64,000 nucleotides of DNA from Cruorifilaria tuberocauda (lineage: Eukaryota; Nematoda; Chromadorea; Rhabditida; Onchocercidae): NCBI GenBank assembly GCA_013365365.1, contig JABVXU010000217.1:1-64000 (forward strand), written 5' to 3'. Numbering within the stretch: position 1 is the first letter of the stretch; every line of letters begins with the position of its first letter. The translations under genes were made by a program, and so were the position numbers. The notes under the pieces were generated by a model. The model was not told the origin of the DNA. It was given only the letters and a program-made list of their open reading frames with translations, and did no database searches. Shown here one piece after another: positions 13,265 through 25,800 of this stretch.

Positions 13265-13655
13265 ATAAAATAATTACTTATATTATTATAATATTGCTTA
13301 TTAGATTATTGCAATATTACTTATTATTTGCAGTATAACAATATTACTTATTATTTACAGTATAACAATATTACTTATTACGTTACAATATTATTTATTA
13401 TTTACAGTATAACAATATTGCTCATTACTTACATAATTACAATATTACTTATTCCTTACATTATTACAATATTATTTATTACAATATTACTTATTACTTA
13501 CACTGCTACAATATTACTTATAACATTATTGCAATATTACTTATTATTTACAGTATAACAATATTATTATTTACCATATAACCATTACTTATTACTTGCA
13601 ATGTTACAATATTACTTATTACATTATTACAATATTACTCATGCATAACATAATA
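13265..13655. repeat. Short tandem array, AATATTACTTATTA type
   Basis: Imperfect units of roughly 25-30 bp mixing AATATTACTTATTA with ACAGTATAAC or ACATTATTAC. It produces the isoleucine/tyrosine/threonine open frame at 13328-13558, which is not a gene. Confidence 0.85.
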
Positions 13656-15679
13656 TTTATTATCCAATATTATTTTCGTTTTAGCAATTTGTATACATTT
13701 TCATAATTTATCGGAATGAAAATTATAAAATTACGCATGAGTTAAATGAATAAAAATGAAAAAAAGATATTTATCTGTATAATTTTATTTGATCATCCAT
13801 TAATTAACTCATTAAAGATATTACAAGTATTTATCATATTTCATGTATTACAATTTATAATAGATATGATTATTTCATTCGTACATTTCAGGTTATACAC
13901 AAATAATCTTCAGAGTTAAATTATGCAATAGCTAAATGGCTAAATATGTATTTATAAATTAATTTGTATACTTATAATCTAATATAATATATATATATAT
14001 AAATTTTATTAGAATATAAGTATACAAATTAAAATTAAAAAATTAATATAATTTATAATTTATAATTCTAATAAATATTTATAATCTTTTCCAAATATTA
14101 AATTCTCCCACATTTTTATACGAAAACTTATAGCTAAATAAGAAATTTTAAAATAAATGTTTTTTATTTTCTTCCAAAATACAAAATAATAATGAAATAC
14201 TTAATTTTAAATTATTAATAATTGTAAAAAAAGATATTATCGTATATCGAAAATGTGAAAAAAAAATCATCGCAGAATTAGCATTTATTGTTTAAACAAT
14301 GAAGATTTAACCTTGATATTAATTTTTATTGTTTTAATTAAAATGCTTATTTGAATATCTAATAATTTTGATCAAATACTGATTTGTTTTACTTAAATTA
14401 AATCACTTTCTTATCATAATCTTATCATTTCTTATCATAATTAATAATTATTAGTAAAAGTTATCATTTATGAGTAATTAAAAAAGGTTGTGCATGAGAA
14501 ATGAGTGAATAATTATTTGCATTGTATTTAGCTAATTTTACCTTTTAGCTAAAAAGAGAATTTGAAGCGCAGGTGAGTGAAATACAGTTAGTTCATCAGA
14601 AGGTACCTGTAATTGGATACAGCAACATATGTCACACTACTTTAACTTAATACAATCCATATTCCCTCCCTGCTTTTGTTATCTCACAGTCTATTCACAC
14701 AAGCTTAAATTACAGTTTAAAAGTACTAATTGGAAAGTTTTGAAAATTTAGGGATTGTTTTAAAATCTTTTTTTTTTTTACTTACTTTAAATATAAAAAT
14801 TAAATTGTATTTAAATTAAAATATTTATTAATTTAGTACATTATTCATTTTTATTTCAATAACTTATAATTCAAGCTGTTTTTTTTAAGTAATTGTTTTT
14901 TAAATAAGTTTTTTAAAAGTTAAAATTTTTAAAATAAAATTAAGATTGATAGTTTATTTTCAGATTATCGATTTTTTTTTATTCCCGAGGATTTTAAAAA
15001 TGAAAGTGAATAGAAGAAGATTATGGTATTTGTGAATTCAGTTGACTTTAGGAATATAGGTTAATTGACAGGTATATGATTGAAATGTTTGTTTTTGCAA
15101 ACAGTACTGTGAGAAGTATATTTCTCTTTTGCTTATTGTTGTTTATTCATTTATCAGTTATTGACCTTTCACATAGAGCGTAAAAGAGGTCAAATACTTG
15201 AGAAATTCATTTAAGTGGTTCAATATCGTTGCCGTAAGTATCATCATTGCGTACCAAAACTCTTACTTTTCTTATTAATCTATGCCGACTTTTGATGTGA
15301 TCGATCATTTCATTTGTATTTTTGGGTACTACAAAAATCATTTTATACTGTATCAGCAAATAACTTCAAGGATGAGAAGGGTCACGCAAAGTGCTTCCAC
15401 TTGTTGCAGGATGATTGTGGCTAAAGCATCAAACAGAATAGTTCTAAATAAATAAGCTTAAAACTTTGATTATTACCGCCTAACCTTATGTTGACTTAAT
15501 TGAAAAATATTTTTAGATGATAATATATTTTCAGGGATTTATTCATAACAACGATACGATAAGTTATCCGATAAGTTTTACTTGGGTAAAAAAGTGAAAA
15601 AAAAAAACAAAAGTTAAAGCAAAAAAAAAAGATCAAGATTATAGTAAATATTACAAAAATTAAATCAATTCTTTTTCTG

Positions 15680-15865
15680 TTATCAGTTCTTAAGTATAAG
15701 TTTAAGTAATGATAAGAGTGATATAATTTAATTTTTGTTATCAATGTTATCAATTCTTATATATGAGTTTAGTAGTGATAAGAGTGATATAATTTCATTT
15801 TTGTTATCAATGTTATCAGTTCTTACGTATGAGTTTAAGTAATGATAAAAATGATATAATTTCAA
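15680..15865. repeat. 66 bp tandem repeat, three copies
   Basis: GATAAGAGTGATATAATTT recurs at 15711 and 15777, with a diverged copy at 15844 (spacings 66-67 bp). Confidence 0.88.
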
Positions 15866-16754
15866 TTAAGAAAGAAAAGGAAAAATGGCACAAATATCTT
15901 CTTTCAATATCAACTAAAAATTTTTTTTCAATTTTTTAAAATGATAAGTTAAGACAAAAGTGATACGATAAATCATAAATGATACGATCAGTTAAAAAGT
16001 ACGATAAGTCAATGAAGTAAAATCGAAAAAAAAAATGGTTAAGATTACGGTCAATATTTGCAAAACCTTAATTAATCAGAATAAAAATTAAGTTATTATG
16101 CATTTTTGATTTCATTAACTTTATTAAAATTGCATTTTAATAATGAACTATTAGTAAAGGAAAATGTTTGAGGTACAAAGAGTTTATCGGATATTAGATG
16201 GATAAGCGATCGATTATCGATTGATCCAAATTCTCAACAAAGTTTGATTATTTTGATGATGGTTTTTTAGATTGCAATAGAATATGAATATTTCCTTAAT
16301 TTTTGAATTTTTTTCTTTCGAATATTTTAACACCAATGCTTGATAAAATTATGATAAGTTGTGATAAGAGAAATGATAAGAATCATTTATGAAATATTTC
16401 TATCAATTCGCTTTTGTAAATTTTACTTCATTTCCTTTTTTACAAATGATTGAATAACTTCCTCTTGAAATACAGGATTTTCCGGTTCATTTCCAGCTTT
16501 ATCACTATGCTTCTTTTTTAATCATATCAATCGTTACTTTTCTCAGTTACCTGTGAGATTGCAAATTAAAGTTACAGGTGAATTTGTAAAATACAGGTGA
16601 AAGTGAAAGTTTGTTGGAGTGAAATGAACAGTTGCTTGCTGGTATTATTGAATTTTGTAAAAGGATCATTTATTTATTTAATCCAAGTATAAAGAATAAG
16701 TAAGGTCAGAATAAGTAAGGTCACAGGGAAAAAAATCAATGATAATTAGCTTAT

Positions 16755-16965
16755 TACTTTGAACCAATTCATTCTATCATCCGAAATTACTTTTATTTTT
16801 TTTTTCTAATCGCAATTAACATATCACAGACAGTATCAGTTTACCGTACTGTTATAGTATCTTTAAATCAATTCATTCTACCATCCTAAATCACTTTTGT
16901 TTTTTTTTCTTACCGCAATTAATATATCACACAGTATCAGTTTACTGTACTGTTATAGTATCTTT
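16755..16965. repeat. 104 bp tandem duplication
   Basis: Two copies (CAATTCATTCTA at 16765 and 16869), each ending in CAGTATCAGTTTAC followed by TACTGTTATAGTATCTTT. Confidence 0.9.
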
Positions 16966-17499
16966 GACGCATATACTAGGCTTATCGTTTGACCATTGGC
17001 TCATCAGTTCTTCACTACTGGAAATCGGAAATTTAGGATTACATTTGCGGCAGACCTTTTTTATTAGTAAATGTCATCAAAGGTATTATAATTGGCAATG
17101 CGATTGGATTACATGCTGTACGATTAAAACTATCAAATATCGCTTGTACTTCTTAAAATAGAGAAATTAGACAGGTGTTTAATTGGCAAAAAGAAAGTAA
17201 TGCAAGTAATAATAAAGGGAGAAAGTAAGAAAGTAAAGTAAATAAAAAACAAAATTGCATAAATGATAAATAAGTAAATTAAACAATAACGCTATAGCAT
17301 ATTTACTTTAACAATAAATGCTATCGCATATTTACTTCACGGATGGGAAAAAAGAAAATCGTTGAAAGGAAAATCACGATAATAATCAATTTTGAAATGT
17401 TAGAAGTAAAATAATTAGTAAAATTCATTTCGTAAATAAATTTAAACAACAGTTAAAATTTCTAATATTAATACTAATTAATTATGGTTATATGGAATA

Positions 17500-17890
17500 T
17501 CATGGATTTATAGAAATCACGTATTTAAATACTAAATATTATTTATATATATATTTAAATATTAAAGAAATACATCGAATATAGAAATCATTATTTAAAT
17601 ACTAAATATTACTTATATATATATTTAAATATTAAACAAATACATTGAATATCATGAATTTACAGAAATCATTATTTAAATATTAAATTTTACTTATATA
17701 TAAATCATTAAATACCAAATATTACTTATATATATATATTTAAATATTAAAGAAACACATCGAATATTATGAATTATAGAAATCATTATTTAAATACTAA
17801 ATATTACTTATATATATATTTAAATATTAAAGAAATACATCGAATATCATGAATTTACAGAAATCATTATTTAAATATTAAGGAAATATT
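17500..17890. repeat. About 80 bp diverged tandem repeat, five to six copies
   Basis: AAATCATTATTTAAATA recurs at roughly 17585, 17666, 17702 (short copy), 17780 and 17861, joined by TATATATATTTAAATATTAA and ACATCGAATAT segments. Confidence 0.85.
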
Positions 17891-19817
17891 TGTTAGGTAA
17901 TAGATGACAGTTGGTGAATTTTAATAAATTTATAAAAAAGTTAAAGTTTCTAATATTAACTCTACTCTAATTAATTATGCTTACTCTGATATGGAATATT
18001 ATGAATCTGTAGGAATATTGTAGAAAATTATTATGGAAAATGGAGAGTAAAATGATTATAGAAAATTTTGGAATTCAATCCTCTGCATTCTCTACTTTTG
18101 CTTTTTAGAAGTATAATAGTTGACGAAAATTACTTGTAAATAAATTTAAATAAAAGTTAAAATTTTTAATACTAACAATAATTAATTAGGTATATCTAAT
18201 TATTTATGGTTAATAAATACGCCTAATTAATTATCGATATGATTCGTTTCTATTTACATGGTATTTATAAGGTTTGTAAATTTGAGGGATAAGAAATTTT
18301 CGCAACGTCTCTTAATTGATGAGTTATGGATGATACACACACACAACACGGAGCGTTTACGGTACTCCGTTTTCTGACTTGTTATTGGTTTTCCGGTTAT
18401 GGAATTCAGGAGAGAGGTGATCCGGTTTTAAGGATTTTGGAAATGGAAGGAAGAGGAGAGTATGGATTTTTGCTAGGAGTAAATGACATTGACTTAAAGT
18501 ATCGGATAACTTCTCAAATGGTTTCTACATAATTTGTTTTATTAGTATTAACTTATTAATATGCAAATATGTTTCGGATTTTGTTGTTACGTTTGATTTT
18601 TGAGAGGAAATAAGGGAGTGAGAAGTGATTTTTGTGTTTTTACGAACTGAACTTTGAAGTCGGGTTTTTGGAAATCCAGCTTTAGCTTCAAATTTTTGGT
18701 GATTATTTGAGAAGAATAGCAAAAACAAATAATTCATACGATAACGTTTAGTAGCAATCTTTGAAATTTCTTTTTTCCTCTGAGAGAGAGAAAAAGAATA
18801 TTCAGAAAGCTATATCATCTTTAAGCCTGATTATAAAGCGAAGCATTGAAATGTTCTCCCAGTTGTATTGTAGGTATAGTATCTTTGTTTCCTCTTTTAA
18901 AATTTAGAATCGTTTTTTCAAAAAGATTTTAATTAAGGAATATTATAAGGAAATAATTTGTTATAGGGAAATTTATTTTAAGGAAATATTATAAGGATTA
19001 TAAGGAAATAAGTTGAAGGATTGCTTGCAAATTTTTACACTGATTTTTCAAAAATTAAAATTTAAAATTTGAAATGGAATTTTCAAAGTTATAACTGCTG
19101 AAAATGAAATAATTTGATGTTGATTATAAGTTTTTTCCTCCTACACGAATCATTGAGTTGAAGTTCATGAGTCATTTTATTGATTTATATCCCTGTATAT
19201 TTTGTTCGTAAAATATGCTTCACGAACTGTTTCACTGTTATTTTTAGTACTTCCTTGTCCCATTCATAGAATAGAATAGCAGAGGAGAGTTTGCTAGTAA
19301 TAGTGCATGAAGTTTTTATGGAGCATTTACATAAATGAGTAAATTAATCTTGCAAGAAATTCTCATTATTTAGTACAAGTCATATCGAGTTTGTCATAAT
19401 CCGGAAAATTAGCAGTCTCGACTTGCGTTTTCCTGACGTGCATGATTAAGTAGATTTCATGGAATTATTAAAAAAGTGATAATATCAAAAGCTAATATAT
19501 CTCGACATCGAGGATTGAATTAAACTCAGCATAACTGCATGTGAAGTTAAAATTGACTTTTTTTGAAGTGCAGTCAAACGTACCTTTTTTGAAATAAACT
19601 TAAATGCATTTTCGTTCTATCGGATATTCTATCGGATATACATGAAATAGCGATGAATGAATATTTTGATAGTTAAAATTTTGTTGAAAATAGCACAATT
19701 GCATTAGCACTCGTCCTGCACCTAATAACTTTTTATTTTCGATCTACCTCGTTTTATCTGTTTTCACTTCAGGTGGTTCACTGGTGAGCACAGTGAAGAA
19801 GTTTTGCATCAAGTGGG

Positions 19818-22800
19818 ATGTCAAGTGTTTGGCGACGAATACAAAAGTCGAATAAAAAATCAGTAAAATATCGTTTTACTATTACACCACAAGAATTATT
19901 AATTATATGCTCCACAAAATGGCATCCGCAAACTGTGGTCATAACTTGCATGCACAGGTCAATGATATGCTCAGATTTCGATCAAATTTTCGCACTTCTT
20001 TTTTGTTGAAAACACTATAGAACCAAAGATCTCTGATGAATTGTATTTATCTGTTTTTGATTTCTATCGATCTGTTGGATAATGAGAGTTATAGTACTTT
20101 TTCTAGTGGTTGAGCAATATCATAACATGGTATAGAACATGTAGCCATTTTATGCCATTTGCGCAGTATTGCAATTAAGAATGATCGTAAGAATCAGATT
20201 GTTTACAAATACGCAAATTTTTTTAGTCGATTGGATTCAATACTTCGAAGAAACAAAGATCATTAGCACTTTCAGGAGACGAAAGGTGGAGGGACGGGTA
20301 CGACGATGGGAGAGTAGCATGACGGATCCTTGTCGAGGTTTAATTGTTTGGCCGTCGCAGACACCGGATCCGTTGCTTTTCGACACAACATTGTATTGCG
20401 ACGATTCATCCCATCAATATAGCGATAAAGAATGGACTTTGGTGGTGGAGGAATGCACAAGGAAAGGCAAACGACGAGCTATCGCTGCTGTCAACTTAAA
20501 TATGCCTCTTTTCATTCAGGTTTGGCATTGCATCTTTCAAACCACAAAGTGCAATACTTTCTGGAGCTAGGTTATTTATTTTTTACAAATATATTGTAAA
20601 TTTTCAAGTTGGAGGTGTTTTCGTGATATCCTGAGATATCTTTTCCAGAATCCAGAAACTGTAATTGAGCTGAAATTAAAATTACGACCACTGTGGCCAG
20701 AATTGTCTCATTGTTCAATGCAAATATTAATATCATCAGTTCTTATTATTGGTGATGAAGAAGCGAAGTAAGCTGACAGTTTCTTACAATGATACAGATA
20801 TTAATAGTAGTGATATGCGTAGCATCATTTGAAGGCTTCTTCATGCATTATATCGCAGATATAATGTCAAGTTTTGAAACCGGCTGTTTGATTTTCAGAG
20901 GGTCATTATGTAGTAATATGAGTAATGTGACATGGTATGTTTCATGGCAAAGTTCACAAGGATTTTAATGTGAACATTTTAGTTTTTTTATTCCAAATTA
21001 TTGTTTATAGCGAGTTCGATATGAAAAGAGAGATATCAAGTGTTAACGGTGGACATCGAGCTAGTATAGCGGGTGATATTGCGCAAACAGATCAGCGGGC
21101 CAGTAGCACAAAAGGTAACATTAAATTAGGAGCAATATTTAATATCCTGTCCATTTCTAATGACCATTTGTTCGATTATTTTAAACTGAAAACGTGAAAA
21201 GTTTTACTAGGTAGGGATACCTTTTCAGTGAATTAGGGTCTTCGATGCCTGAGTTTTTCCACATTATTTCTCTGTTTTGTTTATTCGTTTCAAATAAATT
21301 CATATTAAAGGTTTAAATTTGTCGGAATTTATCGTTGAATGTTCAAGTATGTTATGGGAATTATATCATAATATATTGTTTCAGGCAGTGCAGTTGTTAC
21401 AAGTTATTCAATGAATTTGAATGACATTGAGAGGCTGGAAACGAGTGACGAAGAAAAGGAGATAGAATTAGCTTCTCAAACTAAAGATGCTTATAAGAGT
21501 AATGGTATTAATGATATGCAAGGAAGATTTTTCGATCGCAATCGCAGCCGTTCTTCGATTCGAGATTTCAAGGTGTTAAATACTGAAAGGGAAAAATCAG
21601 GTACATTTTGCATAATTTAAAGTGCACAGAATAAGCTTTTGGAATAAAAAATTTTTAATTGCTCAGAGCACGCATTCCTCACATATGCAAGTACATAGAA
21701 CATGGAATTGTGTACACGCTGATCAGTTCATATTACTATAATTTGTGTCAACTTATAGATTATTTTGCATTCGTTACTGTTTCAGAAATACATTTCATGG
21801 TTGGTAAGTTTAAATTTTAAGGACTAAAAAATTTACTGAAACACATTTACTTGCAAATGTGGAATTTGAGAAGTTTGGGCTTGATCTATGTTGAGTTGTT
21901 GATCGGGCACCAGTAATTTGTTGTTGATGAAGTTTGAGCTGAGAATTTTGGGTTTGGTACAAACCAATGTAATGTTTTTATTCAGTAGAAGATTGATTCG
22001 TTTACAGCAACCAGTCAAAGAATGATTTCTCCGGAAGAGTCCAAAGCGGTTATAGCACTGATCAGCACCCAGAATGACAACAGTGGCCCCCTTTACCTCG
22101 ACTAAGGAGGAGGAGTTTTTTTATTAAGATGAGGAGATCTGATCTATCAGTAGATACAATGGGAATATGGATGTATGAGGATATGGCACAGTCATGATCG
22201 TAACGTCCTATCCTTATCACTAAGCAAAGATAGAAACAAAAATTGTGAGAACATGCAGATCATACATATGACAATCCACAAAAAATATTACAACAGTGAC
22301 ATAAATGTCTCTTATCAAATAGTACGTCAAAAAGAGACGCAATGAAATCATACCTTTAGTTTCTCATGATGTTCTATTTTCATAAAATTGATAATTGAAA
22401 TCTAGTTTGGAGAAAATTCTCGACAATAAATTCTGAATTCTATCATGAAAATTTCGATATTTTGGGTAGATTTTGAATTTCATTATTTTCGAAATATTTG
22501 GTTTTACAGCACATGCAGATATTAGTGAATCTAAAAATGGAAGGCGAGATGTACCCGGAACAGTAATGATCGGTAACATGTCACAGCACCAATCGAAATC
22601 AATGTTCGTAATTTTTCGAGTTTAAAATTTTATCTCTAAACTTTTCACGATAATTTTACTTTAATTTATGTTCCTATACTTCACGTTACGTGCATGAACA
22701 CTGAATTCAAGCAAGAGGAATAATGTTTTAGTTTTGCTGAGAGATAATAGTAAATTATTGTCCTTAAAAAATAAATATAAATATACTTACCCAAGGTAGC

Positions 22801-25800
22801 GAAATAGTTATTCTTTGCTGAAAACAAAAATATTTGATATATCTTAATCTTCACCTGTTTTAGTTTTTAATTGCTTTTCATTTCTCATACTTTTTACTTT
22901 GCAGTGATCAAGTGCAAACTGAAGTTGTTGACCATTCTTTTAAACCGAAGCCTATGGATAAACTTCAGAGTTTAAATTTGGAGGAAGAACCTAAACCATT
23001 ACCTGATGTTGTGGAAGGCGAAGACCTTCTCACATGGTGTCAGAGGGTGACAAAAGACTATCCTTCGGTTAAAATAACCGACTTTACGTACGTTTTCATC
23101 TAGGGTTTAGTTTATTATTGTTCCATTTTCTTATATAGTGTTAGTTGTGAAATAAGTTCTTTTTGTAGGAAAAGCTTTCGGTCAGGTCTTGCATTCTGCG
23201 CAATTATTCATCGTTATCGCCCAGATTTACTTGGACCGTTTAGCAAACTGAATTTTACGGATTCACACAGCAATCGTCTTGAGAATTGTCGTAAAGCATT
23301 GGATGCGGCTACTTTGATTGGTGTTGAAAAGTAATAATTTGTTGATCTGCTAAAATCATTCAGACAGTGGGATTGCTAAATTCGACAAATTACATATATA
23401 CTTATTCTTCGTCAAGAAGCAGTATTTGTATAATTTTTGTTGCTATTGTTGTTTGAATGTTTTATTTTTCATCAACATTGCAAAGAGATTTCTCATTTGT
23501 TTCAGGAAATTAGATGTTGGTATAACTGTAACATTGCCGGACCGAAATGATATTCGATGTTTCTTGTCTGAACTACGCATGCTTCTTGTTAATGTTCCGG
23601 CTATGAAACGTGAATCGAGTGTGAATGAATCAGACTATCGGATATCTGCACTCTTTAATCTTTCGGAATCGGAAACTAATGTAAGTATTTCGTATATTTT
23701 TGTTCATAAATTAGGTAGAGAAGTTTTGTAAACGATGAAATGTCAATCTTAAGAATAGAATTTAAAAGTCCAGTAGCAAGGACATTGAAACATTCTCTGA
23801 GCTACTTTTGATCTCTATTATTCATGATTATTAATCATTTAAATGCTCCTTGACTTTCTGCTAATCCAAGCCGTATGAGTTTCTTATCAATTTCAATAAG
23901 TAAAGTTTTAAAAAGGTTTGAATCTTCTATATTTAAAAATTTTTTCATCAAGGGACAGATTAAAGGATTTTCAGGTTATGAAAGAGCTTGAAATTCTTCG
24001 CAAACAGCGCGAACGTGATGAAGCCATCGATTTAACCAATATTACTGTAAGTTGGGAATTTCAGACGTCGTAGAAAATACTTCTTGAACAGCGCATTTTG
24101 AAAAAGTAAAGTAGCGAAACTGTTGGCTAACCAAAATGTACGAGTTTATATCTCTCGTCGTTGCTATGAGTTTTCTGGTTTTACTTGAATAAATTTTTTT
24201 TTGTCTTCGTCTTAGAAAAGTTTCGCTCACCAGTTTCATTTGGCTTAAATTTCAGGATGAAGACCGTACAAAATTTGATGCCGTTGTGCCAGTCTCCCGG
24301 AAAGTGGACAGTGACAGAAATAAGAAAGTTGAAAAAAGACCATCAGAGCTGAGCGATCCATTCGATTCTGATTCTGATATACATGATTTTAGGTAAGCAA
24401 ATGATTTCCCTCTTTCCAATCTTTTTTAATACTGATCTTCTTCTCTTCAATATAGTTTAAATTTTTTGTGAAATTCATATAACAAATCAGTTTGAAAAAG
24501 AAATTACAAAATGACTAACAATAATATTGATGATACTACTGGGTTTCATTTTCATAATAAGATACTTAAAAAATTTTAAATGTTGATTTGGGTTAGTTGT
24601 GCACTGCCATTATGATCAGGAAGTGGCGATCGAGGATCAGGTTGATTATTATTTTCATTTAATGGTAAAAACACTTATGGTAGAGATATGAGAAAATTCT
24701 TTATGTGCATTTCTTTTCTAATGTAAAAGTGTGTTTAGTAAGTCTGCGACATATACACCGGTGACGCGTCAGTCAAGGGTTGATGCAGACGTAGATGCTA
24801 GTGCAAATATTGACGCACTTCCGATTTCATCAGTTCTTAAAACTCGTCATGAAGAGTTGATAAAAAAGCGTCAACAACTATCCTCCATTCCGTCTATAAT
24901 TACTGACTCCACCGATGTAGCTGCACGTGAAAGGTAAACGGAATTGCGAGTTTTTCAATTGGACATACAGTTTTTCATTCATTCTTCTAAAGGATTGACC
25001 ATTAAAAAATTCGAATAGATCCATTTTTTCTTTCTATCCATGATTTAAATATGATTTTTCTTAAATCTAAACTTCTATTTTCCTTGGTTTTGTAATTTAA
25101 GATTTTATCTATAAAGTATGGTAGTTTTAAATTGTTTATTTCCGTTTGTCAACATGAATTTCTTTACTTCTTTTGCGAAAAGTGCAGGAATATTTTACAT
25201 ATAAGCTCCTATTCAATTTTAAATATGTTAGGTAAAGTTTTTTTTTGGAAGAAAAACTGGAATCATTTTTGCTTTCTGGTGTAATGTTACGCCATTAATT
25301 TTTGTTATAAGGGAATTTAAAATATTTCAGTACCTAAGCATGTTTGCAATCTAATAAATGTTTTAATGAATGTCAGACTTGAGATTTATAAGTATCTATT
25401 TATTTTTTCTTATTATTATGGAATGCAGGGTCATTTACAGCTTTTTATGGCAAATGAAGGCATGTAACAGATATTAGACATTTCAGCATGCAATAAATTC
25501 GGACGTAAAATGGATTAGAAATAAAAACAAGTATTATAATATCTTTTCAGACGACATCGAGAGGAGGCTCGACGCTTAATGAGTGATGCTGCTTCCGATG
25601 GTATGACATTAGTAATTGGTAATAGCGCACCAACAACAGCCCGTCAATCACCAGCAGGTTTGTTGTATTTCTCAGAAAAAGTTGGTAGAAGAATGCAATT
25701 TTCTGTTTGATATCAGTGTTTGTTGAAGTAACTGTTGTCGATTTTTGTGATTTAATTTTGCATGATCTAAACAGATTTTAAAATTTATCTGTTCTTTAGT

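Larger units (their letters stand above)
2189..19817. other. 17.6 kb gene-poor stretch rich in diverged tandem duplications
   Basis: No exon chain with matching phases and coding character was found on either strand. Content is AT-rich spacer, microsatellite-like tracts and local tandem duplications, listed separately. Short open frames (8510-8698, 11170-11397, 13328-13558, 16964-17161, 18326-18532 and 18525-18737) have low-complexity or unrecognisable translations and no supporting exons. Slightly more complex patches near 2,870-3,130, 8,290-8,480, 14,540-14,700 and 18,300-18,530 could be regulatory; I see no recognisable element beyond scattered E-boxes. Confidence 0.5.

Noticed and set aside
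16964..17161. 65-codon frame after the 104 bp duplication
   Set aside because: No acceptor or donor in phase and no recognisable family; checked also as a tRNA-like fold without finding a B box.
18326..18737. Two opposed open frames near 18.5 kb (68 and 70 codons)
   Set aside because: No splice partners, no recognisable motif, no codon signal; kept only as a slightly complex patch.
22364..22579. Minus-strand 71-codon frame
   Set aside because: Shadow of the ehbp-1 exon at 22510-22603.
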